Assembly (NCBI RefSeq): GCF_900103875.1
Contig: NZ_LT629705.1
Span: 3,915,001-3,979,000, forward strand
Direction of reading: 5' to 3'
DNA: 64,000 nucleotides
DNA from: Pseudomonas arsenicoxydans
GTDB taxonomy: Bacteria; Pseudomonadota; Gammaproteobacteria; Pseudomonadales; Pseudomonadaceae
The notes under the pieces: generated by a model
Databases searched by the model: none
Seen by the model: the letters and a program-made list of their open reading frames with translations, nothing else
What the model was told of the DNA's origin: nothing
In this document: positions 27,176-35,785 of the stretch, piece after piece
Layout of the letters: every line of letters begins with the position of its first letter
Position numbering within the stretch: position 1 is the stretch's first letter
Translations under genes and position numbers: made by a program

Positions 27176-28587
27176 ATGCACATGTCCCAGATGTCCCGGC
27201 AAGACCCCCTGATCGAGAATCATACGGTCGATTACGTCCCTCTCGCGGAACGCCACGGGAAGGCCCGCGATCTTTTCACCTTGTGGTTCAGCACCAACAT
27301 TGCGCCGCTGCCCATCGTCACCGGTGCGATGGTGGTGCAAGTGTTCCACCTCAATCTTTTCTGGGGGTTGCTGGCCATTGCGCTTGGGCACATGGTGGGC
27401 GGCCTGGTGATCGCCCTGGCCTCGGCGCAAGGCCGCGCATGGGCATTCCGCAGATGGTCCAGAGTCGCGGCCAGTTCGGTCGTTATGGTGCGCTGCTGAT
27501 CGTGTTCTTTGCCGCGCTCATCTACGTCGGCTTTTTCATCTCCAACATCGTGTTGGCCGGCAAATCCATCGTCGGCCTTGCGCCATCGGTTCCGGTTCCG
27601 GCGAGCATCCTTATCGGTGCGTTGAGCGCCACCGCGATCGGGGTGATCGGCTACCGCTTCATTCATACGCTCAACCGCATCGGGACCTGGGTGATGGGCA
27701 GTGCCTTGCTGGCCGGTTTCCTCTATATCTTTGCTCATGACTTGCCGGCTGACTTTTTCACTCGCGGCAGTTTCAATGTATCCGGCTGGCTGGCGACGGT
27801 GTCGCTGGGCATTATCTGGCAGATCAGCTTTTCGCCTTACGTGTCGGACTATTCGCGTTACCTGCCAGCCGATATCGGAATTGCCCGTCCGTTTTTCGCT
27901 ACTTACCTGGGCGCAACGCTGGGTACCATTTTGTCTTTTACCTTTGGTGCGGTCGCGGTGCTGGCGACGCCGGAAGGCACTGAAGCGATGGCGGCGGTGA
28001 AGCAATCGACCGGTTGGTTGGGGCCGATTTTGATGGTGTTGTTTTTGCTCAATATCATCAGCCACAACGCCTTGAATCTGTATGGCGCGGTGCTGTCGAT
28101 CATTACGTCGATCCAGACGTTTGCCAGTCAATGGACGCCGAGCATCAAGGTGCGTGTGGTTTTGTCGAGTGGGGTGCTGGCGGGCTGCTGTGTGGTGGCG
28201 TTGGGGGCTTCGGCGGATTTCATTTCGCAGTTCATCGGGTTGATTCTGGCGTTGTTGCTGGTGTTGGTGCCTTGGGCTTCGATCAACTTGATCGACTTTT
28301 ATCTGATCAAGCGTGGGTGTTATGACATTGCTTCGATTTTCCGCGCGGATGGCGGGATTTACGGGCGGTTCAATTGGCATGCGATTGTGGCGTATTTCAT
28401 CGGGATTATTGTGCAGCTGCCGTTTGCCAATACGTCGTTGTATGTCGGGCCTTATGCCAATCTGGTGGACGGTGCGGATTTGTCCTGGTTGGTGGGGTTG
28501 GTGGTGACGTGTCCGCTTTACTATTGCCTGGCGACGCGGGGGCAGGTGCAGGAGGGCAGGGTTTCGCGGTTGGGGTTTGCTGACTGA
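27176..28587 (+). pseudogene. NCS1-family permease (cytosine/purine permease type), frameshifted
   Basis: The N-terminal 85 or so codons (ATG at 27176; LFTLWFSTNIAPLPIVTGAM, ALGHMVGGLVIALASAQG) are in one frame. The rest (PRMGIPQMVQSRGQFGRYG onward, ending LGFAD at 28587) is in another. The switch is at 27431-27437, where GGCCGCGC seems to have lost one C from GGCCCGCGC. Restoring it gives a normal, complete NCS1 permease of about 470 residues with 12 spans. Such proteins import nucleobases, hydantoins or related heterocycles. Either a real inactivation or a sequencing error. Operator 2 lies upstream. Confidence 0.85.
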
Positions 28588-28643
28588 TTACGTTGTTTGT
28601 GTGGTTTGGGGTGCCCGGCTTTGGTCGGGCGTTTTTTTGTGTG

Positions 28644-29431
28644 TATATCCGTTATTTGGGTGATGGCGGCTATTGGTTCCGCCTTTACGGCGGGTCACTT
28701 GGAAGAGCGCCAAGTAACCAAGCGCCAGCGCCCCTGACGTACGGTGCCTCGCCTAGGCTCGGCATTCCCTCACTCCGGTCCTGCTCCGTGGGCCCGCCGC
28801 CATCGGCCATCCATGGCCGGGGGCGGCTAACCCGGCATCCATGCCGGGTTGCCCACTACGCAGAACCTGCGTTCGGCCTCCCGACGGGGCAGATCAAGAT
28901 CAAGATCAAAAGCGGAAGGCGAGCTAACGCTCGACCTGATGAGTGGTGAGGAGCAACAGCGGTGCGCCGTTCCGCTTAATGTTGATCGTTCCCACGCTCC
29001 GCGTGGGAATGCATCCCGTGACGCTCCGCGTCACCCTTGCGCAAGACTCAAGCCTGCTGTCGACAGCGGAACGCAGAGCGTCCCCGGCGGCATTCCCACG
29101 CGGAGCATGGGAACGATCAGCACGCGCAAGCGTTGAGCAAACAGGCCGGCCGGCAGGCCGCCTCGTTTTGCTTTGGCGGTGCACGCCCCCTCGAGAGGCC
29201 GAGTGGAGGTTCTGCGCAGTGGGCACCGCGGCAAGGATGCCGCGGTAGCCGCCCCCGGCCATGGATGGCCGATGGCGGCGGGCCCACGGAGCAGGACCGG
29301 AGCGAGGGCATGCCGAGCCTAGGCGAGGCACCGAACGTCAGGGGCAAAAGCGCTTGGTTACTTGGCGCTTCTCCAAGTGACCCGCCGTCAGGGCGGAACC
29401 AATATCCGCCATCACCAAAAAAACGGATATG
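28644..29431. repeat. Composite intergenic repeat 2: arm A, REP pair, inverted arm B
   Basis: Same build and orientation as the element at 17499. Arm A (28644 to about 28979) ends in CTGATGAGTGGTGAGGAGCA. The REP core is about 28980-29120. Inverted arm B (29121-29431) contains AGGCCGCCTCGTTTTGCTTT and closes with CGGATATG. It fills the gap between the permease pseudogene and the ABC operon. The predicted frames within it are not genes. Confidence 0.85.
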
Positions 29432-29530
29432 CCCCCAACCAAAAACCAAAAACCCAAAAAAAAGGGCCACCACAACCCGACGTTGCAGCGACCCGAGGGT
29501 GACGCTATGTAAATACGGCCCAGCCGAAAA

Positions 29531-30685
29531 TCAATGCGCCCCGGCAGCCTTGTTCAAATCACTCTCAGCCCACTCGGTATACACACAAGCATCCGCAGTA
29601 GCCCAACGCACACGAACCGGATCCCCCGTCTTGAGCGGCATACCCGCAGCAGACAGCGCCTTCACAGTCATCGAAGTCCCGCCCAGCGTCTTGACGGTGC
29701 ACGTCTGGCTCTCACCCAGAAACAACACCTCACCGACAATCGCCGATACCTCATTCCAGCCCGCCGCCAGAGGCTCACGAGCCGCCTGCTCTACACTCAA
29801 CGCCAACGCCTTCTCCGGACGCACCATCAGCAGCACATCCTGATCGATCTGCAACCCGGCAGTCAGACGAATCGACAGCGACTGCCCTTCAAACGAAGCC
29901 ACCGCGTTGCCCTGAGCCTTGAGCTTGAGGAAGTTCGAGTTACCCAGGAACGACGCGACAAACGCATTCGGCGGGTTCTGATACAGATCAAAACCACTGC
30001 CCAGCCCGACGATTTTCCCATGGCTGAAAATGGCGATGCGCTGAGACAAACGCATGGCTTCTTCCTGATCGTGGGTCACGTAGACAATGGTGATGCCCAG
30101 GCGACGGTGCAGCTGGCGCAGCTCGTCCTGCAAATCTTCACGCAGTTTCTTGTCGAGCGCGCCGAGCGGTTCGTCCATCAGCAAAATACGTGGCTCATAC
30201 ACCAGCGCTCGCGCAATGGCGACCCGTTGCTGCTGGCCGCCGGAGAGTTGCGAAGGGCGGCGATGGGCGAACTGTTCCAGTTGCACCAACTTGAGCATCG
30301 CATCGACCCGACGCTCGCGCTCGGCGGCGGGCAGTTTGCGGATCGCCAGTGGGAACGCGATGTTGTCGCGGACCGACAAGTGCGGGAACAGCGAGTAACG
30401 CTGGAACACCATGCCAATGTCGCGCTTGTGCGGCGGCACGTTGACCAGCGATTGGCCATTGACCAGGATCTCGCCGCTGCTCGGGGTTTCGAAGCCGGCG
30501 AGCATCGACAGCGTTGTACTTTTACCGGATCCGCTGGAGCCGAGGAAGGTCAGGAATTCACCGTCCTTGATGTCCAGCGAGATGTCGTCCACGGCGGCAA
30601 ATTCGCCGTAGTACTTGTTCAGGTTGCGCAGGCTTACCAGGGGTTGGTCACTGTGTTGCGCGGAATCTTTGATCACTGCACTCAT
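29531..30685 (-). CDS. ABC transporter ATP-binding protein (PotA-like)
   Basis: 384 residues with Walker A GSSGSGKST (about 49-57), signature LSGGQQQRVAIARAL, Walker B ILLMDEPLGALD and a C-terminal TOBE-type domain (about 290-375). This is the polyamine/opine/iron-type (PotA/FbpC) importer ATPase. Last gene of an operon ordered binding protein, permease, permease, ATPase, with the ATG at 30685 after AGGAG. The operator upstream of the operon links it to the LLM monooxygenase. The transported compound is unknown. Confidence 0.92.
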   Translation of the reverse strand: MSAVIKDSAQHSDQPLVSLRNLNKYYGEFAAVDDISLDIKDGEFLTFLGSSGSGKSTTLSMLAGFETPSSGEILVNGQSLVNVPPHKRDIGMVFQRYSLFPHLSVRDNIAFPLAIRKLPAAERERRVDAMLKLVQLEQFAHRRPSQLSGGQQQRVAIARALVYEPRILLMDEPLGALDKKLREDLQDELRQLHRRLGITIVYVTHDQEEAMRLSQRIAIFSHGKIVGLGSGFDLYQNPPNAFVASFLGNSNFLKLKAQGNAVASFEGQSLSIRLTAGLQIDQDVLLMVRPEKALALSVEQAAREPLAAGWNEVSAIVGEVLFLGESQTCTVKTLGGTSMTVKALSAAGMPLKTGDPVRVRWATADACVYTEWAESDLNKAAGAH

Positions 30686-30702
30686 GTCGTACTCCTGGGC
30701 GC

Positions 30703-31512
30703 TCAGGCGCTGATTTCATTGCGCCGGCGAACGGCGGCGGCGATCACCATGACCAATACCGAGAGGCCGATCAGCAACGTCGAAGCGACGGCGATCACAG
30801 GCGTCAGGTCCTGGCGCAGGGTGGTCCACATTTTCACGGGAAGGGTTTGCAGGGTCGGGCTGGCCATCATCACGCTCAGCACCACTTCATCCCACGAGAC
30901 AAGGAAGGCGAAGAGGGCGCCGGCCACCATGCCCGGACGAATGGCCGGGAAGGTCACCTTGAATACCGCTTGCAGGCGCGAGGCGCCGCAGATTACCGCC
31001 GCATCTTCAATCGACTGATCGAACAGCTTCAGCGAGTTGATGATCGAGATGATGGTGAACGGCAACGCGACGATCACGTGGCTGACGACGAAGGCAAACA
31101 TCGTGCCGGTATAGCCGAGCTTGAGGAACAGCGCGTACACCGCCACCGCAATGATCACCAGTGGCACGATCATCGGCAGGGTGAATAGGCCGTAAAGCAT
31201 TTCCCGACCCGGGAAGCGTCCGCGCACCAATGCAAACGCGGTGGGCAAGCCCAGCGCAACGGCGAAGAAGGTGGTCAGGACCGCGACCTTGAGACTGGCC
31301 ACGGCGGCGTTCATCCAGTCGGCATTGGAGAAGAACTGGCCGTACCACTTCAGCGTCCAGCCCGGTGGCGGGAACACCAGCCACTGGGAGGAGCCGAAGG
31401 ACAGCAACACGATGAACACGATCGGCAGCAACAGGAACAGCGCGATCAGCCCGGTCGTGAAATACAGGCCGAAGCGCATGCGCCGGCTCATGGCATTGGG
31501 AGTCAGTAGCAT
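30703..31512 (-). CDS. ABC transporter permease (PotC-like)
   Basis: 269 residues with six membrane spans and the permease EAA loop (SIEDAAVICGASRLQAVFKVTFPAIRPG). Second permease of the PotABCD-type importer. It starts at 31512, 6 nt after the preceding permease stop, with GAGG 9 nt before the ATG. Confidence 0.92.
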   Translation of the reverse strand: MLLTPNAMSRRMRFGLYFTTGLIALFLLLPIVFIVLLSFGSSQWLVFPPPGWTLKWYGQFFSNADWMNAAVASLKVAVLTTFFAVALGLPTAFALVRGRFPGREMLYGLFTLPMIVPLVIIAVAVYALFLKLGYTGTMFAFVVSHVIVALPFTIISIINSLKLFDQSIEDAAVICGASRLQAVFKVTFPAIRPGMVAGALFAFLVSWDEVVLSVMMASPTLQTLPVKMWTTLRQDLTPVIAVASTLLIGLSVLVMVIAAAVRRRNEISA

Positions 31513-31518
31513 GATGGC

Positions 31519-32463
31519 TTACCTCGCGTTGCTGGCGCCAACCGGGGATTCCGGCTGAAGCTTCAGGTAGAAGTAGAACAACACCAGCGTGATCACGATC
31601 AGCAACGCGGCGCCGGCGCTCGCCAGGCCCCAGTTGAGGAAGGACTGCACCTGTTGAATGATGAACTCGGGCAACATCATGTTCTGCGCGCCACCGAGCA
31701 AGGCCGGGGTGACGTAGTACCCGAGCGACATCACGAACACCATCAGCCCACCGGAAAACAGGCCCGGCCGGCACAGCGGCAGGAACACCCGGAAGAAGTT
31801 GGTCCAGGGACTGGCACCGCAGATCGAGCCGGCTTGCAGGATCATCGGATCGATGGCCTGCATGGTCGCCTGCAGCGGCAGGACGATGAACGGGATCATG
31901 ATGTAGCTCATGCCGATCACCACGCCGGTGAGGTTATGCACCATCTCCAGCGGTTGATCGATGATGCCCATCGCCATCAGCGCCTTGTTGATCACCCCGG
32001 AGGCTTGCAGCAACACCAGCCAGGAATAGGTGCGGGCGAGGAGGCTGGTCCACATCGACAGCAGCACGATGTTGAGGATCCAGCGCCCCCAGCCACGTGG
32101 CACCAGGGTGATGGCCCAGGCCAGCGGAAAACCCAGCAGCAGGCTGAACAGCGTCACCAGGCCGGCCACGGAGAAGGTGTTGAGCAAGACCCGGGCATAC
32201 GCCGAGTTGGCGAACAGCTGCTCGTAGTTGCCAAGGCCCGGAACGGGTTCCAGCACACCACGCAGCAGCAGGCCGATCAGCGGCGCCAGGAAGAACAGGC
32301 CCAGAAACAGCAGGGCCGGAATCAGGTTGCTCGCACCGCGCCAGCGCTGCGCCATCGACGCAGGTTGTTTAGGCACTGCTGCCTTGGCGGGAACCGCCCC
32401 GGCAGCGCCAGCGGCGCTCCCGGTCTTGGTTGCTGGAGAGGAAGCTGTTGCCGCCATTTTCAT
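31519..32463 (-). CDS. ABC transporter permease (PotB-like)
   Basis: 314 residues from the ATG at 32463, whose ATGA overlaps the binding-protein stop; a reading from 32484 is also open. An Ala/Pro-rich N-terminal tail (about 1-40) precedes six spans. The EAA loop is QAGSICGASPWTNFFRVFLPLCRPG. First permease of the importer. Confidence 0.92.
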   Translation of the reverse strand: MKMAATASSPATKTGSAAGAAGAVPAKAAVPKQPASMAQRWRGASNLIPALLFLGLFFLAPLIGLLLRGVLEPVPGLGNYEQLFANSAYARVLLNTFSVAGLVTLFSLLLGFPLAWAITLVPRGWGRWILNIVLLSMWTSLLARTYSWLVLLQASGVINKALMAMGIIDQPLEMVHNLTGVVIGMSYIMIPFIVLPLQATMQAIDPMILQAGSICGASPWTNFFRVFLPLCRPGLFSGGLMVFVMSLGYYVTPALLGGAQNMMLPEFIIQQVQSFLNWGLASAGAALLIVITLVLFYFYLKLQPESPVGASNAR

Positions 32464-33485
32464 TTGACCAGCCATTCGTTCCACCGTGTCGCGATGGCCG
32501 GACCGTTCTTGGCCCAGTACGCGAAATCAAGAGTGATTTGATCCTTGGCGTAGGCGGTCGGCAGGTTAGGCGCCAGCACTGAATCCAGGCGTGCAACGCT
32601 GTCGACGTTGACCGGCGCATAGGCGGTCAGGTTGGAGAAGTCGGCCTGTCCTTTGGCGCTGCTCGCGTTGGCCAGGAACTTCATGGCCGCTGCCTTGTTT
32701 TTCGTGCCTTTAGGGATGACCAGGATGTCGGCCATGACCAGGTTCTGTTTCCAGCTCACACCCACCGGCGCGCCATCTTCTTGCAGGGCGTGGATCCGGC
32801 CGTTCCAGAACTGGCCCATGCTCGCTTCACCCGAGGCCAGCAGCTGTTGCGACTGTGCACCACCGCCCCACCAGACGATGTCTTTCTTGATGGTGTCGAG
32901 TTTCTTGAAGGCGCGATCCAGGTCCAGCGGATAGAGCTTGTCGGCAGCCACGCCATCGGCCAGCAGTGCCAGTTCGAGCACGCCAGGGCTTGGCCATTTG
33001 TAGAGGGCGCGTTTGCCGGGGTAGGTCTTGGTGTCGAACAGTGCGGACCAGTCCTGAGGTTTGCTGGCGCCGAGCTTGCTTTCGTTGTAACCCAGGACAA
33101 AGGAGAAGAAGAACGAACCGACGCCGTAATCGGAAACAAACCGCGGGTCGATTTTGTCGCGCTGGATTACCGAGAAATCGAGGGGTTCGAGCAAGCCTTC
33201 GGAGGCGGCGCGCAGGGCGAAGTCGGCTTCGACGTCAACCACGTCCCATTGCACGTTGCCGCTTTCGACCATGGCTTTGAGTTTGCCGTAGTCGGTTGGA
33301 CCGTCCTGGACCACCGTGACGCCGCTGGCTTTGCTGAACGGATCGGCCCAGGCCTGCTTCTGTGCATCCTGGGTGCTACCGCCCCAACTGACGAAGTTGA
33401 CGCTTTCAGCCGCAATGGCCGCGTGACTGACCGTGGCCAGTAAACCCGCGAACAGTACTGCGGTTGCACGTTTGTTCAACACCAT
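32460..33485 (-). CDS. ABC transporter substrate-binding protein (PotD/spermidine-type family)
   Basis: 341 residues from the ATG at 33485 (GAGGG 7 nt upstream; a GTG at 33491 is the alternative). A Sec signal peptide (ATAVLFAGLLATVSHAAIAA) is followed by VNFVSWGGSTQDAQKQAWAD, typical of the PotD/opine-binding group. First gene of the importer, with operator 3 about 150 bp upstream. The ligand cannot be read from the sequence. By regulon it should be the substrate, or a precursor, of the LLM monooxygenase. Confidence 0.9.
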   Translation of the reverse strand: MVLNKRATAVLFAGLLATVSHAAIAAESVNFVSWGGSTQDAQKQAWADPFSKASGVTVVQDGPTDYGKLKAMVESGNVQWDVVDVEADFALRAASEGLLEPLDFSVIQRDKIDPRFVSDYGVGSFFFSFVLGYNESKLGASKPQDWSALFDTKTYPGKRALYKWPSPGVLELALLADGVAADKLYPLDLDRAFKKLDTIKKDIVWWGGGAQSQQLLASGEASMGQFWNGRIHALQEDGAPVGVSWKQNLVMADILVIPKGTKNKAAAMKFLANASSAKGQADFSNLTAYAPVNVDSVARLDSVLAPNLPTAYAKDQITLDFAYWAKNGPAIATRWNEWLVK

Positions 33486-33636
33486 TTTCACGCCCTCATT
33501 GTTGTGTTTTTGAGCGGGCTTGGTAATGCCCGCCTATCGGGAGCAGTAGGTCCATCTGGCCTCTAACGGCGACCGTGCCAAGGGCTGTTATTGGTGCTTT
33601 CCCTGTCGGGGGCACTTGGCTGAAGCGTCCGGTCTA

Positions 33637-33663
33637 TGGAATATCATATTATGGTATTCCAAA
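33637..33663 (-). promoter_or_regulatory. TGGTATACC-type operator 3 (ABC importer operon)
   Basis: On the minus strand it reads TTTGGAATACCATAATATG, matching operator 2. Here it is extended into a near-palindrome, TGGAATA (33637-33643) to TATTCCA (33655-33661). It lies about 150 bp upstream of the binding-protein gene and past the ribBA stop, so the importer has its own promoter. Confidence 0.7.
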
Positions 33664-33746
33664 CTTTGTGCAAGCACTTTGCCTTACCGGCCATCAGCCA
33701 AAAGCGGGTTTTTTTTCCGTCAGGCCACCCTGCGGCGCGTCTGCGC

Positions 33747-34856
33747 TTATCCAGTGAACGGAATGCTCTCGACGACTTCCAGGTCGTAACCGGTCAAGCC
33801 TGCGTATTTGAGCGGCGGGCCAAGGTGACGCAGCTTGCCCACGCCGAGATCCTGCAGAATCTGTGCCCCGGTCCCTACTTCAGAATAGATCCGCGATTGC
33901 GAACGGCTGAACTGTCGGGGTGCCTGGGTTAATTGTGGCACTCGTTCGAGCAAGGCCTGGGACGATTCATGATTGGCCAGCACCACCACCACGCCGCAGC
34001 CTTCGGCCGCCACCCGTTGCAAGGCTGCCCATAATGTCCAGTTGGAAGGACCGCTGTATTCGGCGCCCACCAGGTCCCGCAACGGGTCGATTACGTGCAC
34101 GCGCACCAGTGTCGGTTCGTTGCGTTGCGGGTTGCCCATGACCATTGCCATGTGAACGCCGCCTTCGATGCGGTCTTCAAACGTAATCAGGCGGAAAGTG
34201 CCGTGCACCGTGGGCAGTTCACGCTCGCCGATACGCACCACGGTGTGTTCAGTGCTGAGGCGATAGTGGATCAGGTCGGCGATGGTGCCGATCTTGATCC
34301 CGTGCTTGCGCGCGAAGATTTCCAGGTCGGGACGTCGCGCCATGGTGCCGTCGTCGTTCATGACTTCGACGATCACCGAGGCTGGCGTGAAGCCGGCCAG
34401 GCGGGCGAGGTCGCAGCCGGCCTCGGTGTGCCCGGCGCGGGTCAGCACGCCGCCTTCCTTGGCGCGCAATGGAAAGATGTGGCCAGGTTGCACCAGGTCC
34501 GCCGGAACGGCGTCGACGGCAACGGCCGCGGCCACCGTGCGTGCGCGGTCGGCGGCGGAAATGCCGGTGGTCACGCCGACGGCGGCCTCGATGGAAACGG
34601 TAAACGCGGTGCTGAACACGCTGCCGTTGCTCGGCACCATTTGTTCCAGTCCGAGCCGCTGGCAGTGGTCGTCGGTCAAGGTCAGGCAGATCAGGCCGCG
34701 GGCTTCTCGTGCCATGAAGCTGATTGCTTGCGGCGTGCAGCAGTCGGCGGCGAGCAGCAGGTCGCCTTCGTTTTCGCGGTCTTCATCGTCAACCAGCAGC
34801 ACCATTTTGCCGAGTCGATAGTCTTCGATGATTTCTTCGATGCTGTTGAAGGCCAT
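33747..34856 (-). CDS. ribBA: RibBA-type protein: DHBP synthase with degenerate GTP cyclohydrolase II domain
   Basis: 369 residues. The first domain (about 1-200) is a complete 3,4-dihydroxy-2-butanone-4-phosphate synthase, with DDEDRENEGDL (23-33) and RAGHTEAGCDLARLAG. The second aligns with GTP cyclohydrolase II, but where the zinc motif HSECLTGD and later RQEGRGIG are expected it has VHVIDPLRDLVGAEY and LANHESSQALL. The zinc cysteines are missing, so it should make only the ribulose-derived riboflavin precursor. Operator 4 lies 33 bp upstream, so it probably boosts flavin supply for the monooxygenase pair. Likely a second copy. Confidence 0.88.
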   Translation of the reverse strand: MAFNSIEEIIEDYRLGKMVLLVDDEDRENEGDLLLAADCCTPQAISFMAREARGLICLTLTDDHCQRLGLEQMVPSNGSVFSTAFTVSIEAAVGVTTGISAADRARTVAAAVAVDAVPADLVQPGHIFPLRAKEGGVLTRAGHTEAGCDLARLAGFTPASVIVEVMNDDGTMARRPDLEIFARKHGIKIGTIADLIHYRLSTEHTVVRIGERELPTVHGTFRLITFEDRIEGGVHMAMVMGNPQRNEPTLVRVHVIDPLRDLVGAEYSGPSNWTLWAALQRVAAEGCGVVVVLANHESSQALLERVPQLTQAPRQFSRSQSRIYSEVGTGAQILQDLGVGKLRHLGPPLKYAGLTGYDLEVVESIPFTG

Positions 34857-34888
34857 GTTGGGTTCTCAGTGTTTGGTGGGAATGTAAT

Positions 34889-34907
34889 GTGGTATACCAT
34901 AATACAA
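34889..34907. promoter_or_regulatory. TGGTATACC-type operator 4 (ribBA / DUF1330 divergent promoters)
   Basis: GTGGTATACCATAATACAA between the divergent ribBA (start 34856) and DUF1330 (start 34927) genes, so one site may serve both. It contains the full GGTATACC palindrome, as operator 1 does. Confidence 0.7.
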
Positions 34908-34926
34908 AATAAACCGAGAGGTCACT

Positions 34927-35223
34927 ATGAAGGCGTACTGGATTGCTCATGTTGATGTCACCGATCCCGATCAATACAGCCAATACACCCAGCGGGCGCC
35001 GGCGGCTTTTGCGTTGTACGGTGGGCGGATGCTGGCCAGGGGCGGGCGCAGCGAAGCGATGGAAGGCCGGCCGACGCCGCAACGCAGTGTGGTGATTGAA
35101 TTTGATTCGTATGAGCAGGCGCTGGCTTGCTATCACAGCGAGCAGTATCAGGAGGCGAAACGGCACCGTGAGGGTGTGGCGCGGGCTGAGGTCATTATTG
35201 TTGAGGGTGTGGTGCCGGTTTGA
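34927..35223 (+). CDS. DUF1330 family protein
   Basis: 98 residues of the DUF1330 fold, a small dimeric ferredoxin-like (ABM-type) protein (KAYWIAHVDVTDPDQYSQYT, GGRMLARGG, VVIEFDSYEQALACYHSEQY). No catalytic role is firmly known. The start at 34927 follows CGAGAGG. It shares operator 4 with ribBA, which ties it to the monooxygenase regulon. It may act on or shield an unstable intermediate of that pathway, which is speculation. Confidence 0.88.
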   Translation: MKAYWIAHVDVTDPDQYSQYTQRAPAAFALYGGRMLARGGRSEAMEGRPTPQRSVVIEFDSYEQALACYHSEQYQEAKRHREGVARAEVIIVEGVVPV

Positions 35224-35290
35224 GGACCATTGTGGGGGTGAGCCTGCTCGCGATGGCGGCCTGGTAGCCGACCATTTTCTTTTGGGTGTA

Positions 35291-35651
35291 CATATCCGTT
35301 GCTGCGGTAACGGCGGCTATTGGTTCCGCCTTTACGGCGGGTCACTTGGAGAAGCGCCAATTAACCAAGCGCTTTTGCCCCTGACGTTCGGTGCCTCGCC
35401 TAGGCTCGGCATGCCCTCGCTCCGGTCCTGCTCCGTGGGCCCGCCGCCATCGGCCATCCATGGCCGGGGGCGGCTAACCCGGCATCCATGCCGGGTTGCC
35501 CACTGCGCAGAACCTCCACTCGGCCTCTCGAGGCGGCGTGTGCATCAAGATCAAGAGCTGCAAGCGAGCTACCGCTCGGCTTGTTGAGTGGTGAGGAGCA
35601 AGAGCGTTGCGTCGATCTGCTTTGTGTAGGAGTGAGCCTGCTCGCGATGGC
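35291..35651. repeat. Solo arm A of the composite intergenic repeat
   Basis: It begins CATATCCG and follows arm A of the elements at 17499 and 28644 through the GGCCATCCATGGCC block to GTTGAGTGGTGAGGAGCA. There is no REP core and no inverted arm B. The 20-mer GTGAGCCTGCTCGCGATGGC occurs just before it (35238-35257) and at its right end (35632-35651) as a direct repeat. The rest of the 35224-35785 gap has only the hairpin at 35756. Confidence 0.8.
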
Positions 35652-35755
35652 GTACTGACAGGCGACAGAGAGCTCGGAGGGGGCGCTTTCGGCAAATCAA
35701 ACCGCCGCAGCCTCTTGAAAAGGCAATTGCGGCAGCTTGTCAGTTCGTTGGTGGT

Positions 35756-35779
35756 CGTTCCCGCGCGAGGGCGGGAACG
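35756..35779 (-). terminator. Hairpin downstream of ppnN
   Basis: A 9-bp perfect stem, CGTTCCCGC with GCGGGAACG, and a 6-nt loop, 7 bp past the ppnN stop. It lacks a U-run on the ppnN strand, so it is a candidate only. Confidence 0.45.
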
Positions 35780-35785
35780 GGGGGG

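Noticed and set aside
27136..27430. The N-terminal part of the 483-codon frame starting at 27136 as the permease N-terminus
   Set aside because: Its first 95 or so residues are basic and unlike any permease, while the correct N-terminus is in the neighbouring frame. This shows a frameshift.
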